A stretch of DNA of 64,000 bases, taken from assembly GCA_021784115.1 (NCBI GenBank), contig JAJXTE010000001.1:1-64000 (forward strand). The letters run 5' to 3'. A program made the translations under genes and the position numbers. This DNA comes from Pseudomonadota bacterium (GTDB lineage: Bacteria; Pseudomonadota; Gammaproteobacteria; Burkholderiales; Thiobacillaceae). Shown here piece after piece: positions 26,046 to 33,796 of the stretch (position 1 is its first letter; every line of letters starts with the position of its first letter). The notes below the pieces were generated by a model. That model worked only from the letters and a program-made list of their open reading frames with translations. It had not been told where the DNA came from and made no database searches.

Positions 26046-26060
26046 TTCGGAGGAAGCCCC

Positions 26061-26663
26061 ATGCGAGACCTGACGCGTCGCCAGGAAGAAATCCTTAGCC
26101 TTATCCGGGAGTGGATCGAGACCACCGGCCTGCCGCCGACGCGAGCGGAGATCGCGCAGCGCTTCGGCTTCAGCTCGCCGAACGCGGCCGAGCAGCATCT
26201 CAAGGTGCTGGCGAAGAAGGGCGTTCTGGACCTGGTGCCGGGGACGTCGCGCGGCATCCGGCTGAAGGGCGGCGGCGGTTTGCCGCTCGTGGGCCAGGTG
26301 GCCGCAGGCAGCCCGATCCTGGCGCAGGAGAACATCGAGCGGAACTACCAGCTCGATGCCGGGTTGTTCAACCCGCGCGCGGATTACCTGCTCAAGGTGC
26401 GCGGCATGAGCATGAAGGACGCCGGCATCCTCGACGGCGACCTGCTCGCGGTGCATCGCAGCGCCGAGGCCAGGGCGGGGCAGGTCGTGGTGGCACGGAT
26501 CGGCGACGAGGTCACCGTCAAGCGCTTCAAAAAGCGCGGCCACACCGTGCAGCTGCTGCCGGAAAACCCCGACTTCGAACCGATCGTCGTCGACCTCACA
26601 CGCCAGGAACTGGTCATCGAGGGCATCGCGGTCGGCGTGATCCGCAACGGAACGTCCCTATGA
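26061..26663 (+). CDS. lexA: LexA repressor
   Basis: The SOS repressor, 200 aa. The N-terminal winged helix ([33 protein letters not shown]...) binds the CTGT-N8-ACAG operator. The C-terminal peptidase domain carries the Ala-Gly cleavage site in [10 protein letters not shown], the catalytic Ser in [10 protein letters not shown] (near 117) and the Lys in VTVKRFKK. The start was set at 26061 with GGAGG upstream; the track ORF starts far upstream in the promoter. Its stop overlaps the imuA start (ATGA), so lexA heads the mutasome operon and represses its own genes. Confidence 0.97.
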   Translation: MRDLTRRQEEILSLIREWIETTGLPPTRAEIAQRFGFSSPNAAEQHLKVLAKKGVLDLVPGTSRGIRLKGGGGLPLVGQVAAGSPILAQENIERNYQLDAGLFNPRADYLLKVRGMSMKDAGILDGDLLAVHRSAEARAGQVVVARIGDEVTVKRFKKRGHTVQLLPENPDFEPIVVDLTRQELVIEGIAVGVIRNGTSL

Positions 26664-27337
26664 CCGCAGCGCTGAAATCGGTCCTGCAGCACCCCGGCAT
26701 CTGGCGCGGCAACCAGCGCGCACAGACGGCCGAGGACGCGCTGCCGACCGGCTTTGCCGCGCTGGACGAATTGTTGCCGGGCGGCGGCTGGCCGCGCGGC
26801 GCCTTGACCGAGGTGTTGCTCGCGCGTCAGGGCATCGGCGAGCTGCGGCTTTTGACGCCGACGCTGGCGCGCCTGTCGGAAGCGGACGGCTGGCTCGCCT
26901 GGGTGGCGCCGCCTTACGTGCCCTATGCCGCGGCGCTGGCCGCCGTTGGCATCGATCTGAAGCGGCTGGTGGTGGCGAAGCCGCAATCCGCCGCCGATGC
27001 CTGGTGGACGGCGGAGCAGGCCCTGCGCTCCGGCGCCTGCGGGGCGCTCCTGGCGTGGCTGCGCGCGGCCGACGAGCGCCGCATGCGCCGCCTGCAGCTG
27101 GCGGCCGAGACCGGCCACACCTGGGGCGTGCTGTTCCGCCACGCGCGCGCCGCGCAGGACCGTTCGCCTGCCGCGCTGCGCCTGCTGCTCGAGCCTGCAA
27201 CCGAGGGGCTCGCGGTGAGCATCCTCAAGCGGCGCGGCGGGCCGGTGAGCAAGCCGGTGGTCGTGGCGCTGCCGCAGGCGGGTGTGGCCCGCCGGACACG
27301 GCGTGCGGCACCCGTGCTGTCGCTGGTTCATTCCTGA
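26660..27337 (+). CDS. imuA: translesion synthesis-associated protein ImuA
   Basis: ImuA (225 aa) is a RecA-like/SulA-related accessory protein of the ImuA-ImuB-DnaE2 mutasome. The segment [23 protein letters not shown] resembles the RecA N-terminal core, although a canonical Walker A is not preserved. A C-terminal basic tail ([17 protein letters not shown]) is typical of the family. The start overlaps the lexA stop as ATGA, giving coupled expression under direct SOS control. imuB follows after 37 bp. Confidence 0.92.
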   Translation: MTAALKSVLQHPGIWRGNQRAQTAEDALPTGFAALDELLPGGGWPRGALTEVLLARQGIGELRLLTPTLARLSEADGWLAWVAPPYVPYAAALAAVGIDLKRLVVAKPQSAADAWWTAEQALRSGACGALLAWLRAADERRMRRLQLAAETGHTWGVLFRHARAAQDRSPAALRLLLEPATEGLAVSILKRRGGPVSKPVVVALPQAGVARRTRRAAPVLSLVHS

Positions 27338-27374
27338 TCCGTATTCCCGAAGCAACCCCTGCGAGTTTGTTGGC

Positions 27375-28775
27375 ATGCTGTGGCTCGCCCTCCATTTTCA
27401 TTCGCTGTCGCTGGAAGTGTTTTCCCGCGGCGCGGCCGTGCCCGAACCGCTGGCGGTGGTCGAGAAGCAGGGCGGCCGCACCTGGGTCGTCGCCTGCAAC
27501 GACGTCGCCGAAGCCTGCGGCGTGCGCGTCGGCATGGCGGCATCCGCGGCACAGGCGCTGGCGGACGACCTGATCGTTCGCAGGCGCGACCTGTCGGCCG
27601 AGCAGGAATCGCTCGCGGGCCTTGCCGTGTGGGCGGGCCGCTTCACGCCCTCGGTGAGCCTCGATCCGCCCGCCGGCCTGCTGCTCGAAATCAGCACCTG
27701 CCTGAGCCTGCATCGGGGGCTGGCCAACCTCCTGAAGCAGGCGCGCTGCGGCGTCGGCGAGATGGGTTATGCGGCCACGATGGCCTGTGCGCCGTCGTCC
27801 CACGGCGCCTGGTTGCTGGCGAAGGCGGGCATCGAGAAGGCAATCCGCGATCCCGCGCGGCTGGAGAAAATTATTGTCGCGCTGCCGGTCACGCTGCTCG
27901 ACCAGCCATCGACGGTGCTGGAAGGGCTGGAAAAAATCGGCGCGCAGACGCTCGGCGACTGCCTGCACCTGCCGCGTGGAGGCATCGCGCGGCGCTTCGG
28001 CCAGGCGCTGCTCGACGAGCTCGACCTCGTCCTGGGCCGGCTGCCCGAAGCACGTGCCTTCTTCGCGCCGCCGGCGAGCTTCGAGCGTTCGCTGGAACTG
28101 CCCGCGCCGGTGCACGACGCCGAGGCCCTGCAGTTCGCCGCGCGCCGCCTGCTGCCGGAACTGGAGGGCTATCTCACGCTGCGCCAGGCCGGCGTGCAGG
28201 AACTGGAACTCGTCTGCCGCCACGAGCGGCGCAACAACACGGTCATCAAGCTCGGCTTCGCCAAGCCCACGCGCGACGCGGGACGCATACAGCTCCTGTT
28301 GCGCGAGACGCTCGGCCGCACCCGACTCGAAGCGCCGGTGCATACCTTGGTCCTGCGCGCGTCGCTCGTGTTGCCGCTGTCTGCATCGAGCGCCGACCTG
28401 TTCCAGAAAAGCCGCGAGGCCGACGGCGACCTGCTGCTGGAGCGCCTGCGCATCCGCCTCGGCAAGGACGCGGTCTACGGCATCGAGACCGCCGCCGACC
28501 ACCGGCCGGAACGCGCCTGGCGTCCCGCCCGGGGACCGAAGCGGGCGGCCGAGGCCAACCGCCATCGCCCGCTGTGGCTGCTGCCCAAGCCGCTGCCGTG
28601 CCACGACGGCAGGCTCAAGCTGACCTCAGGACCCGAGCGCATCGAAAGCGGCTGGTGGGACGGCGGCGATGTCGCCCGCGACTACTACGTGGCGGAAGAC
28701 CGCAACGGCGCGCAGCTGTGGGTGTACTGCGACCGCGTGAGCGGCGAGTGGTACGTGCACGGGGTATTCGCATGA
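27375..28775 (+). CDS. imuB: ImuB, Y-family polymerase-like mutasome protein
   Basis: ImuB (466 aa) is a catalytically inactive Y-family polymerase homologue that bridges DnaE2 and the beta clamp. The N-terminus (MLWLALHFHSLSLEVFSR) has LHFHSLSLE where active enzymes carry the acidic DxDxFFA-type site. The palm/finger-like region runs to ~230 and the little-finger and C-terminal regions are conserved (LWLLPKPLP...GPERIESGWWDGGDVARDYY). The start at 27375 gives the usual N-terminus. It is separated from dnaE2 by a 33-codon ORF that overlaps both genes. Confidence 0.93.
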   Translation: MLWLALHFHSLSLEVFSRGAAVPEPLAVVEKQGGRTWVVACNDVAEACGVRVGMAASAAQALADDLIVRRRDLSAEQESLAGLAVWAGRFTPSVSLDPPAGLLLEISTCLSLHRGLANLLKQARCGVGEMGYAATMACAPSSHGAWLLAKAGIEKAIRDPARLEKIIVALPVTLLDQPSTVLEGLEKIGAQTLGDCLHLPRGGIARRFGQALLDELDLVLGRLPEARAFFAPPASFERSLELPAPVHDAEALQFAARRLLPELEGYLTLRQAGVQELELVCRHERRNNTVIKLGFAKPTRDAGRIQLLLRETLGRTRLEAPVHTLVLRASLVLPLSASSADLFQKSREADGDLLLERLRIRLGKDAVYGIETAADHRPERAWRPARGPKRAAEANRHRPLWLLPKPLPCHDGRLKLTSGPERIESGWWDGGDVARDYYVAEDRNGAQLWVYCDRVSGEWYVHGVFA

Positions 28776-28873
28776 GCAGCGAGCCTCGGAACGTGCGAGC
28801 GCCCGCGAATGCGGACTGCCCCCGACATGAGTCGTTCGTCCTCCGGCCAACCAGACGGAGGGGGCACGCGTGA
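28772..28873 (+). CDS. possible 33-aa micro-ORF linking imuB and dnaE2
   Basis: Starting at an ATG that overlaps the imuB stop (ATGA), this frame codes for a basic peptide ([16 protein letters not shown]... ending RRRGHA). It stops at TGA 28871-28873, overlapping the dnaE2 start (TGATG). Its two-sided overlap suggests that it may be translated to carry ribosomes from imuB to dnaE2. The peptide resembles no family known to me and may have no function of its own. Confidence 0.35.
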   Translation: MSSEPRNVRAPANADCPRHESFVLRPTRRRGHA

Positions 28874-31800
28874 TGGCCTACGCCGAACTCCACTGTCTCT
28901 CCAACTTCACTTTCCTGCGCGGTGCCTCGCACCCGGAGGAACTGGTCGCGCGCGCGCACGAACTCGGCTACGCGGCGCTCGCGATCACCGACGAATGCTC
29001 GCTCGCGGGCGTCGTGCGCGCCCACGTGGCGGCGAAGGAATGCGGCCTCAAGCTCATCGTCGGCAGCGAGATCCAGTTCAGTGAAGGCCCGCGCGTCGTG
29101 CTGCTGGCGACCAACCGGGCGGGCTACGGCAAGCTCTCCGCGCTCATCACGCAGGGACGTCGCAGCGCGACCAAGGGGCGCTACGCGCTTGTCCTCGACG
29201 ACCTGCGCGACGGTCTGCCCGGCTGCCTCGCCTTGCTGCTCGCCGATCCGCCGCCCACACCGGAAGACGCGCAGACCATCGCCGCGCGCTTTCCCGGCCG
29301 CGCGTGGCTCGCGGTGGAACTGTTCCGCTCGCCCGACGACGCCGAGCGGCTCGCTGCGGCGAGCGATCTGGCGTTGTCGGTGGGCTTGCCGCTCGTGGCT
29401 GCGGGCGATGTGCACATGCACATTGCCGAGCGCCGTCCCGTGCAGGACGCGCTCACCGCGATCCGCCTCGGCGTGCCGGTGTTCGACGCCGGCGACGCGC
29501 TGTATCCGAATGGCGATCGCCATCTTCGAACAGTCGGCGACCTCCCGCAGCTCTATCCTCAAGCTCTGCTCGACGAGACGCTGGCGGTCGCGGCGCGCTG
29601 CACGTTCTCGCTCGACGAGTTGCGCTACGAATATCCGGAGGAGCTGGTGCCGCCCGGCGAAACCGCGATCTCCCACCTGCGCAAGCTGACCGAAGCAGGG
29701 CTGCTCAAGCGCTTCCCGGAAGGCACGCCCGACACCGTGCGCGCGCAAATCGAATACGAGCTCGCGCTCATTGCCGAACTGCACTACGAGCCGTATTTCC
29801 TCACCGTGCACGACATCGTCCGCTTCGCCCGTTCGCGCGGCATCCTCTGCCAGGGACGCGGCTCGGCGGCCAATTCGTCAGTGTGCTACGCGCTGGGGAT
29901 TACGGAAGTGAACCCGGCGTGCATGGCCATGCTGTTCGAGCGCTTCATCTCGCGAGAGCGCAACGAGCCGCCCGACATCGACGTCGATTTCGAGCACGAG
30001 CGGCGCGAGGAGGTGATCCAGTACCTCTACGCGAAATACGGCCGCGACCGCGCCGCGCTCGCCGCGACGGTGATCAGCTACCGCCCCCGCAGCGCGATGC
30101 GCGACGTCGGCAAGGCGCTCGGTTTCGACCTCGAGCAGGTCGACCGGCTGGCGAAATCGATGGCGTGGTGGGACGGCCGCAAGGTCAATCCCGAGCGCCT
30201 GGCGGAAGCCGGCTTTGACCCCGGGAATCGGAAAGTCGCGCTGCTGATCCGCCTGGTCGACGAACTGGTCGGATTTCCGCGCCACCTCTCGCAGCACGTC
30301 GGCGGCTTCGTCATCGCGCGCGGCCAGCTGTCGCATCTGGTGCCGATCGAGAACGCGGCGATGCCCGAGCGCACCATCATCCAGTGGGACAAGGACGACC
30401 TCGACGCGCTGGGCCTGTTGAAGATCGACGTGCTCGCGCTCGGCATGCTCTCCGCCATCCGCCGTGCGCTCGATCTCGTGAGCGCGGTACGCGGGCAGCC
30501 GTTCGCGATGAGCGACGTGCCGTCAGAGGACCCGGCGGTCTACGACATGATCGGCCACGCGGACACCGTTGGCGTATTCCAGATCGAGTCGCGCGCGCAG
30601 ATGGCCATGCTGCCGCGCATGAAGCCGCGCCGCTTCTACGACCTGGTGATCGAGGTCGCCATCGTGCGCCCGGGCCCGATCCAGGGCGGCATGGTGCATC
30701 CCTACCTGCGCCGGCGCGAGCAGGTGGAGCCGGTTACCTATCCGAGCGAGGAAGTGCGCGGCGTGCTGGCGCGCACTCTGGGCGTGCCGATTTTCCAGGA
30801 GCAGGTGATGCAGCTCGCCGTCGTCGCCGCGGGCTTCACGCCGGGCGAGGCTGACAAGCTGCGCCGCTCGATGGCCGCGTGGCGGCGGAAGGGTGGGCTC
30901 GAAGGGTTCGAGCGGCGCCTCATCGATGGCATGCGCGAACGCGGCTATCCGGAAGATTTCGCGCGGCAGATATTCATGCAGATCCAGGGCTTCGGCGAAT
31001 ACGGTTTTCCCGAATCGCACGCCGCCAGCTTCGCGCTGCTGGTGTACGTCTCCGCCTGGCTGAAGTGCCACGAGCCGGCCGCCTTCGCCTGCGCGCTCCT
31101 GAACAGCCAGCCGATGGGCTTCTACGCCCCCGCCCAGATCGTTCAGGACGCGCGCCGCCACGGCGTCGAGGTGCGGCCGGTCGACGTGCTGGCGAGCGAG
31201 TGGGACTGCACGCTGGAGCGCCAGCCATCCCCCGATCCGCAGCGCTCATCCCACTCTCCCCGCCGGGGAGAGGGTTGGGGAGAGGGGCAGTGCCCCCAAG
31301 AGAGGGAGAGGCGCTCGAATCAGGTACGCGGCTTTCCCTCCGCCCCTCTCCCCCAACCCCTCTCCCCGCAAGCGGGGCGAGGGGAGAAGTCACTTCACGC
31401 GCGAAGCGCACCCGCCCTCCGTCTTGGCCTGCGCATGATCAACGGATTCTCCCTCGAAGACGCGGCGCGCCTGATCGCCGCCCGCGCACAAAAGCCCTTC
31501 GACAGCGTCGACGACATCGCCGCGAGAGGCGGCATCGACCCGCGCGACCTCAAATACCTTGCCGCCGCCGGCGCGCTCGCCCGGCTGGCCGGCCACCGCC
31601 GCCAGGCCTACTGGGACGTGGCGGGGATCGAGCGCGCGACGCCGCTCGCCATGGGGCATGTGGCGGAAGCGCAGCCCGATTTGTTTCCCCTCACCGAAGG
31701 TCAGGATCTGGTCGCCGACTACGCCAGCCTGGGCTTGAGCCTCGGCCGCCACCCGCTCGCGCTATTGCGCGACCGCCTGCAGCGCGACCGGCTGCTCACC

Positions 31801-32112
31801 GCCGCCGAACTGGGCCGCCTGCCGCACGGCCGCCTCGTCCGCGCCGCCGGCCTCGTCCTCAACCGTCAGCGCCCCGGCACCGCGAGCGGCGTCACCTTCC
31901 TCACGCTCGAGGACGAAACCGGCCACGTCAACGTCGTGGTCTGGCGCGACCTCGCCGAGCGGCAGCGGCGCGAGCTATTGGGCGCGCGCCTGCTGGCGGT
32001 ATACGGCACGCTGGAGCGGCAGGGCGAGGTGGCGCATCTTATCGCCGGGCACCTGCGCGACCTGACGCCGCTGCTGGGAGATCTGGTGACCCATTCACGC
32101 GATTTCCACTGA
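28870..32112 (+). CDS. dnaE2: error-prone DNA polymerase DnaE2
   Basis: DnaE2 is the SOS-induced C-family polymerase for mutagenic translesion synthesis. An N-terminal PHP domain (~1-210, [20 protein letters not shown]...ITDECSL) is followed by the polymerase palm with the acidic motif [16 protein letters not shown] near residue 370, the finger domain ([20 protein letters not shown]), a helix-hairpin-helix region ([15 protein letters not shown]) and a C-terminal OB-fold ([19 protein letters not shown]). Either GTG 28870 or ATG 28873 may start it, with GGAGG upstream. Between residues ~790 and ~840 lies a Pro/Arg/Gly-rich stretch encoded by a palindromic repeat (see repeat feature); the reading frame is kept. 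At 1080 aa it is slightly longer than usual. Confidence 0.95.
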   Translation: MMAYAELHCLSNFTFLRGASHPEELVARAHELGYAALAITDECSLAGVVRAHVAAKECGLKLIVGSEIQFSEGPRVVLLATNRAGYGKLSALITQGRRSATKGRYALVLDDLRDGLPGCLALLLADPPPTPEDAQTIAARFPGRAWLAVELFRSPDDAERLAAASDLALSVGLPLVAAGDVHMHIAERRPVQDALTAIRLGVPVFDAGDALYPNGDRHLRTVGDLPQLYPQALLDETLAVAARCTFSLDELRYEYPEELVPPGETAISHLRKLTEAGLLKRFPEGTPDTVRAQIEYELALIAELHYEPYFLTVHDIVRFARSRGILCQGRGSAANSSVCYALGITEVNPACMAMLFERFISRERNEPPDIDVDFEHERREEVIQYLYAKYGRDRAALAATVISYRPRSAMRDVGKALGFDLEQVDRLAKSMAWWDGRKVNPERLAEAGFDPGNRKVALLIRLVDELVGFPRHLSQHVGGFVIARGQLSHLVPIENAAMPERTIIQWDKDDLDALGLLKIDVLALGMLSAIRRALDLVSAVRGQPFAMSDVPSEDPAVYDMIGHADTVGVFQIESRAQMAMLPRMKPRRFYDLVIEVAIVRPGPIQGGMVHPYLRRREQVEPVTYPSEEVRGVLARTLGVPIFQEQVMQLAVVAAGFTPGEADKLRRSMAAWRRKGGLEGFERRLIDGMRERGYPEDFARQIFMQIQGFGEYGFPESHAASFALLVYVSAWLKCHEPAAFACALLNSQPMGFYAPAQIVQDARRHGVEVRPVDVLASEWDCTLERQPSPDPQRSSHSPRRGEGWGEGQCPQERERRSNQVRGFPSAPLPQPLSPQAGRGEKSLHARSAPALRLGLRMINGFSLEDAARLIAARAQKPFDSVDDIAARGGIDPRDLKYLAAAGALARLAGHRRQAYWDVAGIERATPLAMGHVAEAQPDLFPLTEGQDLVADYASLGLSLGRHPLALLRDRLQRDRLLTAAELGRLPHGRLVRAAGLVLNRQRPGTASGVTFLTLEDETGHVNVVVWRDLAERQRRELLGARLLAVYGTLERQGEVAHLIAGHLRDLTPLLGDLVTHSRDFH
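31254..31388. repeat. REP/BIME-like palindromic element inserted in dnaE2
   Basis: Two arms (31254-31288 and 31342-31388) are inverted with respect to each other: GGGGAGAGGGGC in arm 1 pairs perfectly with GCCCCTCTCCCC in arm 2. Each arm also forms its own hairpin: CTCTCCCC-GCC-GGGGAGAG, and CCCCGC-AA-GCGGGG within a longer stem. About 53 bp separate them. The sequence is much more G/C-tract-rich than the flanking coding DNA and translates as [11 protein letters not shown] ... [14 protein letters not shown]. This is typical of extragenic palindromes, yet here it lies in frame inside a gene. Confidence 0.85.
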
Positions 32113-32224
32113 ATGCTGCCAGCGGCGTAAACCATGCTACAAATATATTTCTGTCACGCGCAGCCAGAAATTGACCATTTTCCGGCGCCTGATGCCGATT
32201 CAATACGCAATTCAGGGAGATAAC

Positions 32225-32890
32225 ATGTCCAAACAGTTCAACAAATCCGTGCTCCTGCTTCTGGGGTTGTCAGTCTCCCTCCCCTCCGCCGCGGCGCAGC
32301 TTACGATCAGCCATGTCGTCGATTTGGGCGGAGTGGTGGTACAGAATTCTGGCTTCGGTGACTTTGTCTCGAAGATCTACGATATCCCCCCATCGGTGCA
32401 GATAGGCAGCGGCGATACGGTGGACATGACAATCAACTTCGTCAGCGGCCAGACCGTGCAAATGTCTGACCTTGGTCAGGGGAACGGCTCCTTGATGACT
32501 GCATGGCTGTCGCAGGACAGCACCCTCGATCCCGTTAATACCAGCAATTTCAGCATCGCCAATGCCTACGTGGATTGGTTGGATGCGGGCGGAAACGTCA
32601 TCCGCCACGTCTATGTGGGTTCGGATTCGACCGGCGAATCGCATATCGGCGTGGAGACCCCGAATTTCCTGAATACGGGCGAGTCCCTCACGTTCTCCGG
32701 CTACCACGCGTACTTCGAGGTCGTTTCCCTGCAGAACGATCCCAGCCACTACAGCGGACCCTGGCTGTACATGAGGGCGGATCATCTGCAGATCACTGCA
32801 GTGCCCGAGGCGTCGACCTATGCCATGATGTTGGCTGGCTTGGCTCTGATCGGCGCCATGAGCAGGGGCAGGAAACATGCCGAGGCGTGA
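32225..32890 (+). CDS. PEP-CTERM sorting-domain protein
   Basis: An exported protein of 221 aa with signal peptide (NKSVLLLLGLSVSLPSAAA) and a C-terminal PEP-CTERM anchor: VPEAST, then a hydrophobic helix (YAMMLAGLALIGAM) and a basic end (SRGRK). Such proteins are processed by exosortase and are linked to extracellular polysaccharide, so the genome should encode an EpsH-type exosortase. The mature domain is Gly/Ser/Asn/Thr-rich and not assigned. AGGGAG lies upstream of the ATG at 32225. A terminator follows. Confidence 0.9.
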   Translation: MSKQFNKSVLLLLGLSVSLPSAAAQLTISHVVDLGGVVVQNSGFGDFVSKIYDIPPSVQIGSGDTVDMTINFVSGQTVQMSDLGQGNGSLMTAWLSQDSTLDPVNTSNFSIANAYVDWLDAGGNVIRHVYVGSDSTGESHIGVETPNFLNTGESLTFSGYHAYFEVVSLQNDPSHYSGPWLYMRADHLQITAVPEASTYAMMLAGLALIGAMSRGRKHAEA

Positions 32891-32915
32891 GTTAGACCTG
32901 TTTGCGAAGTGAGAA

Positions 32916-32942
32916 GAAAGGGGGCTGTGGCCCCCGCTTTTA
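32916..32942 (+). terminator. Rho-independent terminator after the PEP-CTERM gene
   Basis: GGGGGC-TGTG-GCCCCC is a perfect 6-bp stem followed by GCTTTT. Confidence 0.8.
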
Positions 32943-33098
32943 CTGGCTACGTCGTTTGGGGTGGCCGTCTGCTTCGCCCCAATTCAGGCCGTTTTTCGGC
33001 AAGAGTGATGATTGCTGCAAGGGGTCGAAAACAGCCGTGCACGAATTGACAACGGACTATGGGTCGGGACGCAGTTTCCTTGCGCTAGACATGCCACC

Positions 33099-33752
33099 AT
33101 GTGCGGCCGCTACGCCCTGACTTCTACTCCTGCCGTCATCGCCGAACGCTTCCACCTGCTGTGGACGCCCGAGTTCGCGCCGCACTACAACATCGCGCCC
33201 GGGCAGACGATCCCGGTGGTGCGCGAGGCGGCGCAGGGCAGGGAACTGGCCTTTCTCAAATGGGGCCTGATCCCGTCCTGGGCGAAGGAGGCGAGCATCG
33301 GGATGAAGCTCATCAACGCGCGCGGCGAGACGCTCGCCGACAAGCCCGCGTTCCGCAGCGCGTACCGCCAGCGGCGCTGCCTGATCCCCGCCGACGCCTT
33401 TTATGAATGGAAACCGGTCGCCGGGCGCAAGCAGCCCTATTGCATCCGCCTGCGCGACGAAGGACCGTTCGGCATGGCGGGACTGTGGGAGCACTGGAAG
33501 GACCCGAACGGGCAGACCGTGGAAAGCTGCACCATCGTCACGGTCGACGCCAATGCCCCGGTCGCCGAACTGCACGACCGCATGCCGCTGATCGTGGCGC
33601 CGGGCGACTACGACGTCTGGCTGCGTGCCGACTCGAAGGCGCTACCGCCCGCCGTGCCGGCGCAGGCCATGCGCACCTACCCCGTGAGCCCGCTGGTCAG
33701 CAACGTGCGCAACGACCTGCCGGCCTGCCTCGACCCGATCGACGAAGCCTGA
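33099..33752 (+). CDS. yedK: SOS response-associated peptidase YedK (SRAP/HMCES family)
   Basis: YedK forms a covalent, protective DNA-protein crosslink with abasic sites in single-stranded DNA through Cys2. The protein (217 aa) starts MCGRYALT so that Cys2 is exposed after Met removal. Conserved elements PHYNIAPGQTIPVV (with the active-site Asn), WGLIPSW, NARGETLADKPAFR, CLIPADAFYEW and HDRMPLIV are all seen. The start was moved to 33099 for that N-terminus. It lies between the mutasome and an SOS-boxed helicase. No SOS box of its own was found. Confidence 0.95.
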   Translation: MCGRYALTSTPAVIAERFHLLWTPEFAPHYNIAPGQTIPVVREAAQGRELAFLKWGLIPSWAKEASIGMKLINARGETLADKPAFRSAYRQRRCLIPADAFYEWKPVAGRKQPYCIRLRDEGPFGMAGLWEHWKDPNGQTVESCTIVTVDANAPVAELHDRMPLIVAPGDYDVWLRADSKALPPAVPAQAMRTYPVSPLVSNVRNDLPACLDPIDEA

Positions 33753-33776
33753 CGCGGCGGCTTGCTTCGGTACGGG

Positions 33777-33796
33777 TACTGTATAAAAATACAGCA
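33777..33796. promoter_or_regulatory. LexA (SOS) box abutting the helicase start codon
   Basis: TACTGTATAAAAATACAGCA contains a perfect CTGT-N8-ACAG. The last G of the half-site (33794) is one base from the ATG at 33796. The internal TATAAA (33782-33787) can serve as -10 element, with a poorly placed TTGCTT at 33762-33767. Confidence 0.9.
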
